Assembly (NCBI RefSeq): GCF_900115015.1
Contig: NZ_FOUZ01000011.1
Span: 80,351 to 144,350, forward strand
Direction: 5' to 3'
DNA from: Algoriella xinjiangensis
GTDB lineage: Bacteria > Bacteroidota > Bacteroidia > Flavobacteriales > Weeksellaceae
Length of the DNA stretch: 64,000 nucleotides
Shown here in pieces: positions 25,485 through 33,913 of the stretch. A program made the position numbers and the translations under genes. Each line of letters begins with the position of its first letter. The first letter of the stretch is position 1. Under the pieces are notes generated by a model. The model was not told where the DNA came from, ran no database searches, and saw only the letters and a program-made list of their open reading frames with translations.

Positions 25485-25488
25485 TTAC

Positions 25489-25947
25489 ATGGCAGAATTA
25501 CTATTATTCGAAGATTGGATAGATTTTCATCTAATAGGCGTAAATTCTAGCTTTGATACTTCTACACAATTTGTTTTCCACCTCAATTCTACCAATGCTA
25601 CTCATTTTACACGAATCAAAGATTTGGATATCTGGTTAGACGATCATACCTACTATTTCGAAACTTACGAATGGATAGATGAAGCGAATAAATTAGATTA
25701 TCATATCATTAAAAATACTCCAAATCAATCTGATTCTGAAAAAAATGAAGTAGATTTATCAAATCTTTTCAAGGAAAGTATACTACTTGTGCCTAATTAC
25801 AAAGACTGCAATTACATTGTAAAAGTAGCAGGTTGGGAAGATGATATTCACAATCTTCAACTTCCATTTGTTGAAAATGAATTTATAAAAGTGATAAAAA
25901 AAATAGATATTGACCTAATCAGTACCGCTGATAGATTAGTATTCTAA
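25489..25947 (+). CDS. IPExxxVDY family protein
   Basis: 152-residue soluble protein found between rnc and pyk in flavobacteria. The name motif is degenerate here: IDEANKLDYHIIKN (about residues 63-76) takes the place of IPExxxVDYxLI. The N-terminal half has DFHLIGVNSSFDTSTQFVFHLN, the C-terminal half LVPNYKDCNYIVKVAGW. Function unknown; position suggests a link with RNA processing or central metabolism, but that is only co-location. It begins 4 bases after rnc and ends 34 bases before pyk. Confidence 0.85.
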   Translation: MAELLLFEDWIDFHLIGVNSSFDTSTQFVFHLNSTNATHFTRIKDLDIWLDDHTYYFETYEWIDEANKLDYHIIKNTPNQSDSEKNEVDLSNLFKESILLVPNYKDCNYIVKVAGWEDDIHNLQLPFVENEFIKVIKKIDIDLISTADRLVF

Positions 25948-25981
25948 CAAAATATTGTGCATAAAAAAAAGGGAAAAAATT

Positions 25982-27424
25982 ATGATTTACGATAAACAAT
26001 ATCTTAAAAAGACAAAGATTGTAGCGACATTAGGACCTGCAACTGATAGTCCTGAGATTTTATTAGAAATGATGCAAAAAGGAACCGATGTGTTCCGTAT
26101 CAACTTTTCGCACGCCGATTATCCGGATGTGAAACGTAAGATTGATACAATTCATCAATTAAATAACGATCACGGTTACAATACTGCGATTTTAGCAGAT
26201 TTACAAGGACCAAAATTGCGTATTGGTAAAATGGAGCACGAAGATTTCGTGATTAACCAAGGCGATATTTTAACTTTTACAAACGAAGACGTTGTAGGTA
26301 CAAAAGAAAAAGTATTTATGACGTACAAAAGATTTGCGCAAGATGTGCAAGTTGGCGAAAACATTTTGATTGATGACGGAAAATTAATTTTCAAAGTTAT
26401 CGAAACAAATGGTACTGATACTGTAAAAGCAGAAACAATACAAGGTGGACCATTGCGTTCTAAAAAAGGAGTAAACTTACCAAATACAAATATTTCTTTA
26501 CCAGCATTAACAGAAAAAGACAAAGAAGATGCAATTTTTGCAATCGAAAATAGAGTAGATTGGTTTGCTTTATCTTTTGTACGTTCTGGACAAGATGTGA
26601 GAGATTTAGCAGAATTTATTAAAGAACATGGAACATTAAAAATTCCAATTATTTCTAAAATAGAGAAACCAGAAGCATTAGAAAATATTGATGATATTTT
26701 AGAATTTTCTGACGGATTAATGGTTGCTCGTGGAGATTTAGGAGTTGAGGTTCCGTTTGAAATCGTACCAAAAGCTCAAAAACAATTAATTGATAAAGCT
26801 AAATTAGCACGTAAACCAGTTATTGTTGCAACACAAATGATGGAAACAATGATTTCGAGTTTAACACCAACTCGTGCAGAGGTTTCTGATGTTGCGAATG
26901 CAGTTTTTGATGGTGCTGATGCGGTAATGTTATCTGGAGAAACTTCTGTAGGTATGTACCCAATTCAGGTTATTGAGAAAATGACTAAAATTCTTCAAAC
27001 TGTAGAAGATGACGAGCACGTACATGTACCAGAACACAAACCACAAGTAAAAAACGAACGTTTTGTTACAGATATGGTTTGTTATAATGCAGCTAAAATG
27101 GCAGAAGACACAGGTGCACAAGCAATTGCTACACTTACATATTCTGGTTATACAGCGTTCCAAATTTCATCTCATCGTCCAAATTCATTTATTTTGGTTT
27201 TCAATCCAAGCAAACGAATTAACCGTATGGTGAATTTATTATGGGGAGTAAAAGCGATTAATTATGATCCTCGCGATACGTCTACAGATCAAACTGTTAC
27301 AGAGGTTAATATTTTAGCTAAGAATGCAGGTTATGTAGATTATGGTGATTATATCATCAATTTAAATGCAATGCCAGCTTTTGAAAAAGGTATTACAAAT
27401 ACATTACGTATTTCGATGATTTAA
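25982..27424 (+). CDS. pyk: Pyruvate kinase
   Basis: 480 residues from ATG 25982; this start gives the usual short N-terminus before KTKIVATLGPAT, while an in-frame TTG at 25955 would add nine residues without family support. Last step of glycolysis, PEP to pyruvate with ATP formation. The active-site signature is PIISKIEKPEAL with the catalytic Lys; metal-binding MVARGDLGVE, and the TxxP region ATQMMETMISSLTPTRAEVSDVAN (shown in part: ATQMMETM) are intact. A terminator at 27447 ends the acpP-pyk transcription block. Confidence 0.96.
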   Translation: MIYDKQYLKKTKIVATLGPATDSPEILLEMMQKGTDVFRINFSHADYPDVKRKIDTIHQLNNDHGYNTAILADLQGPKLRIGKMEHEDFVINQGDILTFTNEDVVGTKEKVFMTYKRFAQDVQVGENILIDDGKLIFKVIETNGTDTVKAETIQGGPLRSKKGVNLPNTNISLPALTEKDKEDAIFAIENRVDWFALSFVRSGQDVRDLAEFIKEHGTLKIPIISKIEKPEALENIDDILEFSDGLMVARGDLGVEVPFEIVPKAQKQLIDKAKLARKPVIVATQMMETMISSLTPTRAEVSDVANAVFDGADAVMLSGETSVGMYPIQVIEKMTKILQTVEDDEHVHVPEHKPQVKNERFVTDMVCYNAAKMAEDTGAQAIATLTYSGYTAFQISSHRPNSFILVFNPSKRINRMVNLLWGVKAINYDPRDTSTDQTVTEVNILAKNAGYVDYGDYIINLNAMPAFEKGITNTLRISMI

Positions 27425-27446
27425 GATCATAAAAATAAAATAAATC

Positions 27447-27478
27447 AAATCCCTTCAAGTAATTGAAGGGATTTTTTT
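27447..27478 (+). terminator. Terminator after pyk
   Basis: AAATCCCTTCAA (27447-27458), GTAA loop, TTGAAGGGATTT (27463-27474), then T-run. Confidence 0.85.
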
Positions 27479-27558
27479 ATGCTTAAATAAAAATATAACT
27501 TTAGCGTTAGCTATTAAAAATAGAATTAATAACTTTACAAGTTCGAATTACAGTATTT

Positions 27559-28551
27559 ATGAGTATATATAACGTGATATTATCAGGAGGAGTAGGAAGT
27601 CGTTTATGGCCTTTGTCACGCAAAAGTCATCCAAAACAATATCTACCATTGTTTGATAATAAATCTTTATTTGAATTAACAATTCAACGTAATCGCCCAA
27701 TTGCTGATAAATTAATGGTGATTGGAAATAGAGATAACGATCATTTAAGTCAAGAGGTTTTAGATAAATTGGATGTAGAATATCTGAAAATTGTAGAGGC
27801 AGTACCAAGAAATACCGCTGCTGCAATTGCATTTGCTGCCTTAGCTGTTGATGATGATGATATTTTAATTGTTACACCATCAGATCATTTGATTGAAGAT
27901 ATGGAAGCTTATCAAATTGCAATGAAAAATGCAATTGATTTGGCTCAGAATGATTTTATTGTAACATTTGGTATTCATCCAACGCGCCCAGAAACGGGTT
28001 ATGGATACATCGAACATAAAGGAGATAAAGTACTTTCGTTTCGCGAAAAACCTAATCATATCACTGCTCAAGACTTTATCGAACAAGGAAATTTTTTATG
28101 GAATAGTGGAATGTTTTGTTTTAAAGCAAAGGTTTTACTGAAAGAGTTGAAGAAGTTTGAGAAAGAGATTTATGAGCAATCAAAAATTGCTTGGGAAGTT
28201 TCAAATAATGGAGAATTAGATGAAGCACTTTCATTAGAAATTCCTTCAAACAGTATTGATTATGCGGTAATGGAGCGTAGTAAAAAGATAAAAGTTGTTC
28301 CTGCAAAATTTGTTTGGAATGATTTGGGTTCTTTCGAGTCTTTGTATGATTATTTCGTAATGAATGGACATTATGTGGATAGAAATGGAAACATGGTAAT
28401 TGGGACAGATATTTATACATCTTTTGTCGGTTTACAAAATACCATTTTTGTAAATACGCCAACAGCAAATTTAATTTTGCAAAAAGAATATTCGCAAGAG
28501 GTAAAAAACGTTTATACTCATTTAGAAAAAAGAAACTCAGAATTAATATAA
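27559..28551 (+). CDS. manC: Mannose-1-phosphate guanylyltransferase, stand-alone
   Basis: 330 residues. Makes GDP-mannose from mannose-1-phosphate and GTP. The nucleotide-binding signature GGVGSRLWPLSRKSHPKQYL is at residues about 10-29; VTPSDHLI and FREKP follow as expected. It lacks the C-terminal cupin isomerase domain of the bifunctional ManC/AlgA type; a free-standing protein matching that missing domain is encoded at 54835-55185. The gene opens the polysaccharide locus after a terminator and is itself followed by one (28554), so it is a single-gene unit. No manA, manB, gmd or fcl is in the window. Confidence 0.93.
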   Translation: MSIYNVILSGGVGSRLWPLSRKSHPKQYLPLFDNKSLFELTIQRNRPIADKLMVIGNRDNDHLSQEVLDKLDVEYLKIVEAVPRNTAAAIAFAALAVDDDDILIVTPSDHLIEDMEAYQIAMKNAIDLAQNDFIVTFGIHPTRPETGYGYIEHKGDKVLSFREKPNHITAQDFIEQGNFLWNSGMFCFKAKVLLKELKKFEKEIYEQSKIAWEVSNNGELDEALSLEIPSNSIDYAVMERSKKIKVVPAKFVWNDLGSFESLYDYFVMNGHYVDRNGNMVIGTDIYTSFVGLQNTIFVNTPTANLILQKEYSQEVKNVYTHLEKRNSELI

Positions 28552-28553
28552 CG

Positions 28554-28585
28554 AAAAGCACTCAAATATTTTGAGTGCTTTTTTT
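28554..28585 (+). terminator. Terminator after manC
   Basis: Thirteen-base stem AAAAGCACTCAAA (28554-28566) with a 3-base loop and T-run. It isolates manC from the rest of the polysaccharide locus. Confidence 0.85.
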
Positions 28586-28601
28586 ATTTGATATTCACGA
28601 G

Positions 28602-28628
28602 TTGATAAGATATTATTCCTTAAATTTG
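28602..28628 (+). promoter_or_regulatory. Promoter for the polysaccharide operon start (TagD-like gene)
   Basis: TTG (28602-28604), 16-base spacer and TAAATTTG (28621-28628), directly after the manC terminator and 23 bases before the ATG at 28652. The spacer is one base shorter than usual. It probably drives the long rightward polysaccharide transcript. Confidence 0.5.
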
Positions 28629-28651
28629 CAATTCCAACTACAATTATAAAA

Positions 28652-29071
28652 ATGACTACAGGTATTACTTTTGGTATATTTGATTTGCTGCATGCAGGTC
28701 ATATTATGATGCTTGAAGAAGCAAAAAGACAATGCGATTACTTAATCGTAGGTCTAAATACCGACCCTACATTGGTCGATCCAAGTAAAAATCATCCAAC
28801 TCAATCCATCGTCGAGCGTTATATACAACTAGAAGGTTGTCGTTATGTAGACGAAATTATTCCGTACGAAACAGAACAAGATTTGTTTGATTTGTTGAGT
28901 GCATTACCCGTTAATGTAAGGATAATTGGAGAAGAATACCGCGACAAAAACTTTAATGGGAAGCAATATTGTCTGGATAATAACATCCAGATTTACTACA
29001 ATAAGCGAACACATCGTTTTTCGAGTTCTGGATTAAGAAAAGTAGTTGCAACTTCTGAAAACGATAAATAG
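28652..29071 (+). CDS. Cytidylyltransferase-like protein (TagD-type), copy 1
   Basis: 139-residue nucleotidyltransferase of the glycerol-3-phosphate cytidylyltransferase-like group. The HxGH motif is LLHAGHIMML near residue 14-23, with the RYIQLEGCRYVDEIIPY segment and a C-terminal SSSGLRK in place of the ISSTxxR motif. The substrate is unknown: CDP-glycerol, CDP-ethanolamine or a sugar phosphate are all possible. A close paralogue is at 54383-54811, on the far side of the polysaccharide locus. A TAAATTTG promoter core is at 28621-28628. The uronate epimerase gene starts 3 bases after its stop. Confidence 0.85.
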   Translation: MTTGITFGIFDLLHAGHIMMLEEAKRQCDYLIVGLNTDPTLVDPSKNHPTQSIVERYIQLEGCRYVDEIIPYETEQDLFDLLSALPVNVRIIGEEYRDKNFNGKQYCLDNNIQIYYNKRTHRFSSSGLRKVVATSENDK

Positions 29072-29074
29072 AAA

Positions 29075-30109
29075 TTGCCACAATCTAATCAAATAGAAAA
29101 GATACTTATAACTGGTGTAGCGGGTTTTATAGGTTATCATCTCGCAGAAAGCTTAATAAAAAAAGGATATTGTGTAGTTGGAATAGACAATATCAATGAT
29201 TATTATGCGGTTGATCTAAAATATGGTCGATTAAATGAGTTAGGAATTAATCGTGAAGATGCCGAACAGTTTAATCAAAAAGTAGACTCGAAGATTCATC
29301 AAGATAAAATGATTTTTTATCGCATGAATTTAGAAGATCAAGAACAATTGCCTCAATTATTCAATCAATATTCATTTTCGACAGTTGTTAATTTAGCTGC
29401 GCAAGCTGGTGTGCGTTATAGTATCGAAAATCCGATGGCTTACGGACAAAGTAATTTAATGGGATTCCTTAATTTGCTTGAATGTTGCCGTCACACCAAA
29501 GTTAATCGTTTATTATACGCGAGTAGCTCTAGTGTTTACGGAAATTCGTCTGATGTTCCATTTTCAACAATTCAAAATGTAGATAATCCAATTAGTTTGT
29601 ATGCAGCAACCAAAAAAGCAAACGAATTAATGGCGCATGCTTACAGTCATTTGTATCAAATACAAACCATCGGTTTACGCTTTTTTACAGTTTACGGACC
29701 TTGGGGAAGACCAGATATGGCAATGTTTTTGTTTACAGATGCAATCTTGAATAATCAACCATTAAAAGTGTTTAATAACGGCGATTTGTCGCGCGATTTT
29801 ACGTACATTGACGATATAATTCAAGGAATAGAGCGAATCATAGAAAATCAAAACCAAAAAGGAATATACCAATTATACAATATAGGAAATAGTGAACCTG
29901 TACAACTGATGAAATTTATCAATGAAATTGAAAAATCGACTGGTTTAACTGCACAATTAGAAATGATGCCGATGCAAGCTGGCGATGTAAACCAAACTTG
30001 GGCAAATGTTGATGATTTGAAAGATAAATTTGATTATCAACCAAATTATCCGGTAGAAATAGGTGTTGCTAATTTTGTAAAATGGTATAAAGAATATTAT
30101 CAAAAATGA
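29075..30109 (+). CDS. UDP-glucuronate 4-epimerase-like SDR
   Basis: 344-residue extended SDR that probably interconverts UDP-glucuronate and UDP-galacturonate. Rossmann motif GVAGFIGYHLAESL near residue 14, the SSSSVYG loop, catalytic YAATKKANE (Tyr/Lys), and RFFTVYGPWGRPDMA in the substrate pocket match the GAE/Cap1J/LpsL group. The only plausible start is TTG at 29075, since no ATG occurs before the Rossmann motif. It overlaps the next gene by ATGA. No UDP-glucose 6-dehydrogenase is obvious nearby unless one of the two dehydrogenases in this locus serves that purpose. Confidence 0.87.
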   Translation: MPQSNQIEKILITGVAGFIGYHLAESLIKKGYCVVGIDNINDYYAVDLKYGRLNELGINREDAEQFNQKVDSKIHQDKMIFYRMNLEDQEQLPQLFNQYSFSTVVNLAAQAGVRYSIENPMAYGQSNLMGFLNLLECCRHTKVNRLLYASSSSVYGNSSDVPFSTIQNVDNPISLYAATKKANELMAHAYSHLYQIQTIGLRFFTVYGPWGRPDMAMFLFTDAILNNQPLKVFNNGDLSRDFTYIDDIIQGIERIIENQNQKGIYQLYNIGNSEPVQLMKFINEIEKSTGLTAQLEMMPMQAGDVNQTWANVDDLKDKFDYQPNYPVEIGVANFVKWYKEYYQK

Positions 30110-31401
30110 ATCAACAATTAAAAATAACAATAATAGGATTAGGTTACGTAGGTTTGCCTTTAGCCCGATTATTTGCAACAAAATATCCCGTACTTGGTTT
30201 TGATATCAATCAAATAAGAATTGATGAATTAAATCAAGGTAATGATAGTACTTTGGAAGTAGAAGATGAGGTTTTGAAAGAAGTATTAACTAACACAAAT
30301 CCACTTTTAACTTCTGAAAATGCGCTTTTTTGTTCATCTAATTTAGAAGATTTAAAAGAAGCTAATATTTATATAGTTACTGTACCAACGCCGGTTGATA
30401 AAAATAATAGACCAGATTTAACTCCTTTGAGAAAATCTTCAGAAACGGTAGGTAAAGTTTTGTCTAAAGGAGATATTGTAATTTACGAATCTACAGTATA
30501 TCCAGGAGTAACAGAAGAGGAATGTATTCCTGTTTTAGAAAAAGTATCTGGGTTAAAATTTAATGTAGATTTTTTTGCAGGATATTCGCCAGAGCGTATT
30601 AATCCAGGAGATAAGGAGCATACAGTAGAAAAAATATTAAAGGTAACTTCGGGTTCTACGCCAGAAATTGGAGAGTTGGTTAATGATTTATATAAATCTG
30701 TAATTACGGCAGGAACGCATTTAGCGCCAAGTATAAAAGTAGCTGAAGCATCTAAAGTGATTGAAAATTCTCAACGTGATATTAATATTGCTTTTATTAA
30801 TGAGTTGTCAAAGATTTTTTCGCTGATGGATATTGATACAAATGATGTTTTAGAAGCTGCAGGTACAAAGTGGAATTTCTTACCTTTCAAACCAGGTTTA
30901 GTTGGTGGACATTGCATAGGAGTAAATCCTTTTTATTTGGCCCAAAAAGCACAAGAAATTGGTTATTATTCTGAATTGATTTTAGCTGCAAGACGTTTAA
31001 ATGACTCGATGGGCGCATTTGTTGCTTCACAAGTCATTAAATTGATGATAAAAAAAGACATCAAAATAAAAGGAGCAAAAGTTCTTAATTTGGGTATCAC
31101 TTTCAAAGAAAATTGTCCAGATATAAGAAACTCAAAAACGATTGATGTTATTCTAGGTTTAGAAGAATATGGTTTAGAGGTGACAACTTATGATCCTTGG
31201 GCTAATTTATCAGAAGTACAACATGAGTATAATATATCAATTGTAAATGAAATTCCGAACGAAAAATATGATGCTATTGTATTAACCGTTTCTCATACTG
31301 AATTTTTAGATTTAAATTTTTCTAAATTTTTGAAAGAGAATGGCGTTATTTATGATGTAAAAGGTGTTTTGCCTAAAGAAATTGTGAATAAAAGATTATA
31401 A
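30106..31401 (+). CDS. Nucleotide-sugar dehydrogenase (WbpA/WbpO/TviB type), variant copy
   Basis: 431 residues. NAD-dependent, UDP-HexNAc or UDP-hexose 6-dehydrogenase family. Rossmann motif [16 protein letters not shown] is at residues about 8-23; [24 protein letters not shown] and the catalytic GGHCIGV loop are present. However, the residue four after catalytic Cys270 is Asn274 with Phe after Pro (CIGVNPF), where the family, and the paralogue at 34912, has Asp (CIGVDPY). That Asp is catalytic in UDP-glucose dehydrogenase, so activity may be reduced or altered. It is otherwise intact. It overlaps the preceding epimerase by ATGA. Confidence 0.88.
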   Translation: MNQQLKITIIGLGYVGLPLARLFATKYPVLGFDINQIRIDELNQGNDSTLEVEDEVLKEVLTNTNPLLTSENALFCSSNLEDLKEANIYIVTVPTPVDKNNRPDLTPLRKSSETVGKVLSKGDIVIYESTVYPGVTEEECIPVLEKVSGLKFNVDFFAGYSPERINPGDKEHTVEKILKVTSGSTPEIGELVNDLYKSVITAGTHLAPSIKVAEASKVIENSQRDINIAFINELSKIFSLMDIDTNDVLEAAGTKWNFLPFKPGLVGGHCIGVNPFYLAQKAQEIGYYSELILAARRLNDSMGAFVASQVIKLMIKKDIKIKGAKVLNLGITFKENCPDIRNSKTIDVILGLEEYGLEVTTYDPWANLSEVQHEYNISIVNEIPNEKYDAIVLTVSHTEFLDLNFSKFLKENGVIYDVKGVLPKEIVNKRL

Positions 31402-31419
31402 AAAGAGACTTAAAAAAAT

Positions 31420-32469
31420 ATGAAAACAATCTTAATTACTGGAGGAGCCGGTTTTATTGGTTCGCACGTTGTAAGAGAATTTGTGCTCAACTACCCTGCA
31501 ATAAAAATCATCAATTTAGATGCCTTAACGTATGCTGGTAATTTAGAAAACCTAAAAGATATCGAAGGTCATTCTAATTACGAGTTTGTAAAAGCAGATA
31601 TTACTGATGCAAAACATATACTTGATGTTTTTGAGAAGCATCAACCAGATGGTGTTATTCATTTAGCAGCCGAATCTCACGTGGATCGATCGATTACAAA
31701 TCCATTAGAATTTGTAATGACAAATGTAATCGGAACGGTTAATCTTTTGAATGCTGCGAAAGAAATCTGGAAAGATAATTTCGAAGGAAAACGTTTTCAT
31801 CATGTTTCTACAGATGAGGTTTTTGGTGCATTAGGCGACGAAGGGTTTTTTACTGAAGAAACTTCTTACGATCCACATTCACCTTATTCGGCATCCAAAG
31901 CATCTTCGGATCATTTTGTGCGCGCATACCACGATACATACGGCTTACCGATTGTTTTGACAAACTGTTCAAATAATTATGGACCAAATCATTTTCCAGA
32001 GAAATTGATTCCGTTATGTATTCATAATATCTTAAACAATAATCCACTTCCGATTTATGGAGATGGAAAATATACGCGCGATTGGTTGTTTGTAATTGAT
32101 CATGCGAAAGCGATTGATTTAGTTTTTCATGAAGGTAAAAATGGAGAATCTTACAATGTAGGAGGCTTCAACGAATGGAAAAATATTGATTTGGTTAAAG
32201 AATTATGCAAACAAATGGACGAAAAATTGGGTAAAGAAGTAGGAACTTCTGAGCAATTAATCACTTTTGTAAAAGATCGTCCAGGTCATGATTTACGTTA
32301 CGCCATTGATGCAACAAAAATTAACCACGAATTAGGTTGGAAACCATCTGTAACTTTTGAACAAGGTTTATCAAAAACCATCGATTGGTTTTTAGAAAAC
32401 CAAGAATGGTTGGATAATGTAACGTCTGGTGATTATCAAAAATACTACAATACACAATATAACGACTAA
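31420..32469 (+). CDS. rfbB: dTDP-glucose 4,6-dehydratase
   Basis: 349-residue SDR. Converts dTDP-D-glucose to dTDP-4-keto-6-deoxyglucose. Motifs: ITGGAGFIGSHVVREF at the N-terminus, HLAAESHVDRSI, the catalytic Thr-Asp-Glu in FHHVSTDEVFG, YSASKASSDH with the Tyr-Lys pair, and NCSNNYGPNHFPEKLIP. Length is normal. It begins the rfbB-rfbC-rfbA trio with spacings of 2 and 21 bases. No rfbD reductase follows, so the end product of this trio in this strain is uncertain. Confidence 0.96.
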   Translation: MKTILITGGAGFIGSHVVREFVLNYPAIKIINLDALTYAGNLENLKDIEGHSNYEFVKADITDAKHILDVFEKHQPDGVIHLAAESHVDRSITNPLEFVMTNVIGTVNLLNAAKEIWKDNFEGKRFHHVSTDEVFGALGDEGFFTEETSYDPHSPYSASKASSDHFVRAYHDTYGLPIVLTNCSNNYGPNHFPEKLIPLCIHNILNNNPLPIYGDGKYTRDWLFVIDHAKAIDLVFHEGKNGESYNVGGFNEWKNIDLVKELCKQMDEKLGKEVGTSEQLITFVKDRPGHDLRYAIDATKINHELGWKPSVTFEQGLSKTIDWFLENQEWLDNVTSGDYQKYYNTQYND

Positions 32470-32471
32470 AA

Positions 32472-33020
32472 ATGAAAGCAATAGAAACAAAATTAAAAGG
32501 ATGTTTTATTCTTGAACCAACTGTTTTTGAAGATGAAAGAGGTTACTTTTTCGAATCTTATAACGAAAACAAAATGGAAGGTATTTTAGGATACAAACCA
32601 AACTTTGTTCAGGACAATCAATCTAATTCATCTTATGGTGTAATTAGAGGTTTGCACATGCAAGCTGGTGAACATTCACAAGCCAAATTAGTTCGTGTTG
32701 TAGAAGGTGCTGTTATAGATGTTGCTGTTGATGCACGTGTAGATTCGCCTACTTTTGGACAATCTGTAGCGGTAGAATTATCAGCTGATAATAAAAGACA
32801 ATTGTTTATTCCTCGTGGATTTTTACATGGATTTTCTGTTATTTCAGAAAAAGCAACGTTTTTTTATAAGTGTGATAATGGCTATAACAAAGCTTCAGAA
32901 GATGGTATAAATCCATTGGATAAAGAATTAAATATTGATTGGGGAATTCCTGTAGATAAAATGATTATCTCAGAGAAAGATCAAGAAGCACAATCATTTG
33001 AAATATTTAAAAATAAATAA
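32472..33020 (+). CDS. rfbC: dTDP-4-dehydrorhamnose 3,5-epimerase
   Basis: 182-residue cupin. Epimerises dTDP-4-keto-6-deoxy-D-glucose at C3 and C5. Visible signatures: GCFILEPTVFEDERGYFFES at the N-terminus, the catalytic His in VIRGLHMQ, KLVRVVEGAVIDVAVD and FIPRGFLHGFSVISE. Length is normal. It starts 2 bases after rfbB's stop, so the two are co-translated. The product would normally go to RfbD, which is absent from the window. Confidence 0.95.
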   Translation: MKAIETKLKGCFILEPTVFEDERGYFFESYNENKMEGILGYKPNFVQDNQSNSSYGVIRGLHMQAGEHSQAKLVRVVEGAVIDVAVDARVDSPTFGQSVAVELSADNKRQLFIPRGFLHGFSVISEKATFFYKCDNGYNKASEDGINPLDKELNIDWGIPVDKMIISEKDQEAQSFEIFKNK

Positions 33021-33041
33021 TCTCACCTATAAACTATAAAA

Positions 33042-33902
33042 ATGAAAGGAATAATATTAGCAGGAGGATCAGGAACTAGATTGCATCCATTGACTTTAGC
33101 CGTTAGCAAACAGTTAATGCCAGTGTATGATAAACCAATGATTTATTATCCATTGTCGACATTGATGTTAGCAGGGATTAATGAAATTTTGATTATATCT
33201 ACTCCACATGATTTGCCTCATTTCGAAAAATTATTAGGAGATGGTTCAACTATTGGATGTAAATTTTCTTATAAAGAACAACCAAGCCCAGACGGTTTAG
33301 CGCAAGCATTTATTTTAGGGGAAGAATTTATTGGTAATGATAAAGTTGCCTTAATTTTAGGAGATAATATTTTCTACGCAAGTGGTATGTCTAAATTGTT
33401 GCAAGATTCTTCAGATCCAAATGGTGGCATAGTTTTTGCTTACCAAGTGAATGATCCAGAACGATACGGTGTGGTTGAATTTAATGAGAAGAACGAAGTG
33501 GTTTCTATCGAAGAAAAACCAACTAATCCAAAATCAAATTTTGCAGTTCCAGGTCTTTATTTCTATGATAATGATGTGGTAGAAATTGCAAAAAATATAA
33601 AACCATCACCACGAGGAGAATTAGAAATTACAGATATTAATGCTGAATACCTAAAAAAAGGTAAATTAAAAGTAGGTGTTTTTAACCGTGGAACAGCTTG
33701 GTTAGATACAGGAACTATTAATTCGTTGATGCAAGCAGGTCAGTTTGTACAGGTAATTGAAGAACGCCAAGGAATGAAAATTGGAGCAATTGAAGAAGTT
33801 GCTTACCGCATGGGCTATATTAATAAAGAACAACTAATCAAAATTGCAGAACCCTTGAAAAAAAGTGGCTATGGCGAATATTTGATGAAAATTATAAAAT
33901 AA
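33042..33902 (+). CDS. rfbA: Glucose-1-phosphate thymidylyltransferase
   Basis: 286-residue nucleotidyltransferase forming dTDP-glucose from dTTP and glucose-1-phosphate. The signature [20 protein letters not shown] (residues about 4-23) is the nucleotide-binding loop; [19 protein letters not shown] [26 protein letters not shown] and [10 protein letters not shown] are standard for RmlA. It is the last of the dTDP-sugar trio, though it acts first in the pathway. An 11-base gap separates it from the WbpP-like epimerase. Confidence 0.96.
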   Translation: MKGIILAGGSGTRLHPLTLAVSKQLMPVYDKPMIYYPLSTLMLAGINEILIISTPHDLPHFEKLLGDGSTIGCKFSYKEQPSPDGLAQAFILGEEFIGNDKVALILGDNIFYASGMSKLLQDSSDPNGGIVFAYQVNDPERYGVVEFNEKNEVVSIEEKPTNPKSNFAVPGLYFYDNDVVEIAKNIKPSPRGELEITDINAEYLKKGKLKVGVFNRGTAWLDTGTINSLMQAGQFVQVIEERQGMKIGAIEEVAYRMGYINKEQLIKIAEPLKKSGYGEYLMKIIK

Positions 33903-33913
33903 AAAAAATCATA

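Noticed and set aside
25955..25981. Upstream TTG start for pyruvate kinase
   Set aside because: It adds nine residues without match to the family; the ATG at 25982 gives the normal N-terminus.
28121..28561. 146-codon frame antisense to manC and through its terminator
   Set aside because: Reads through a clear terminator hairpin and has no recognisable protein features.
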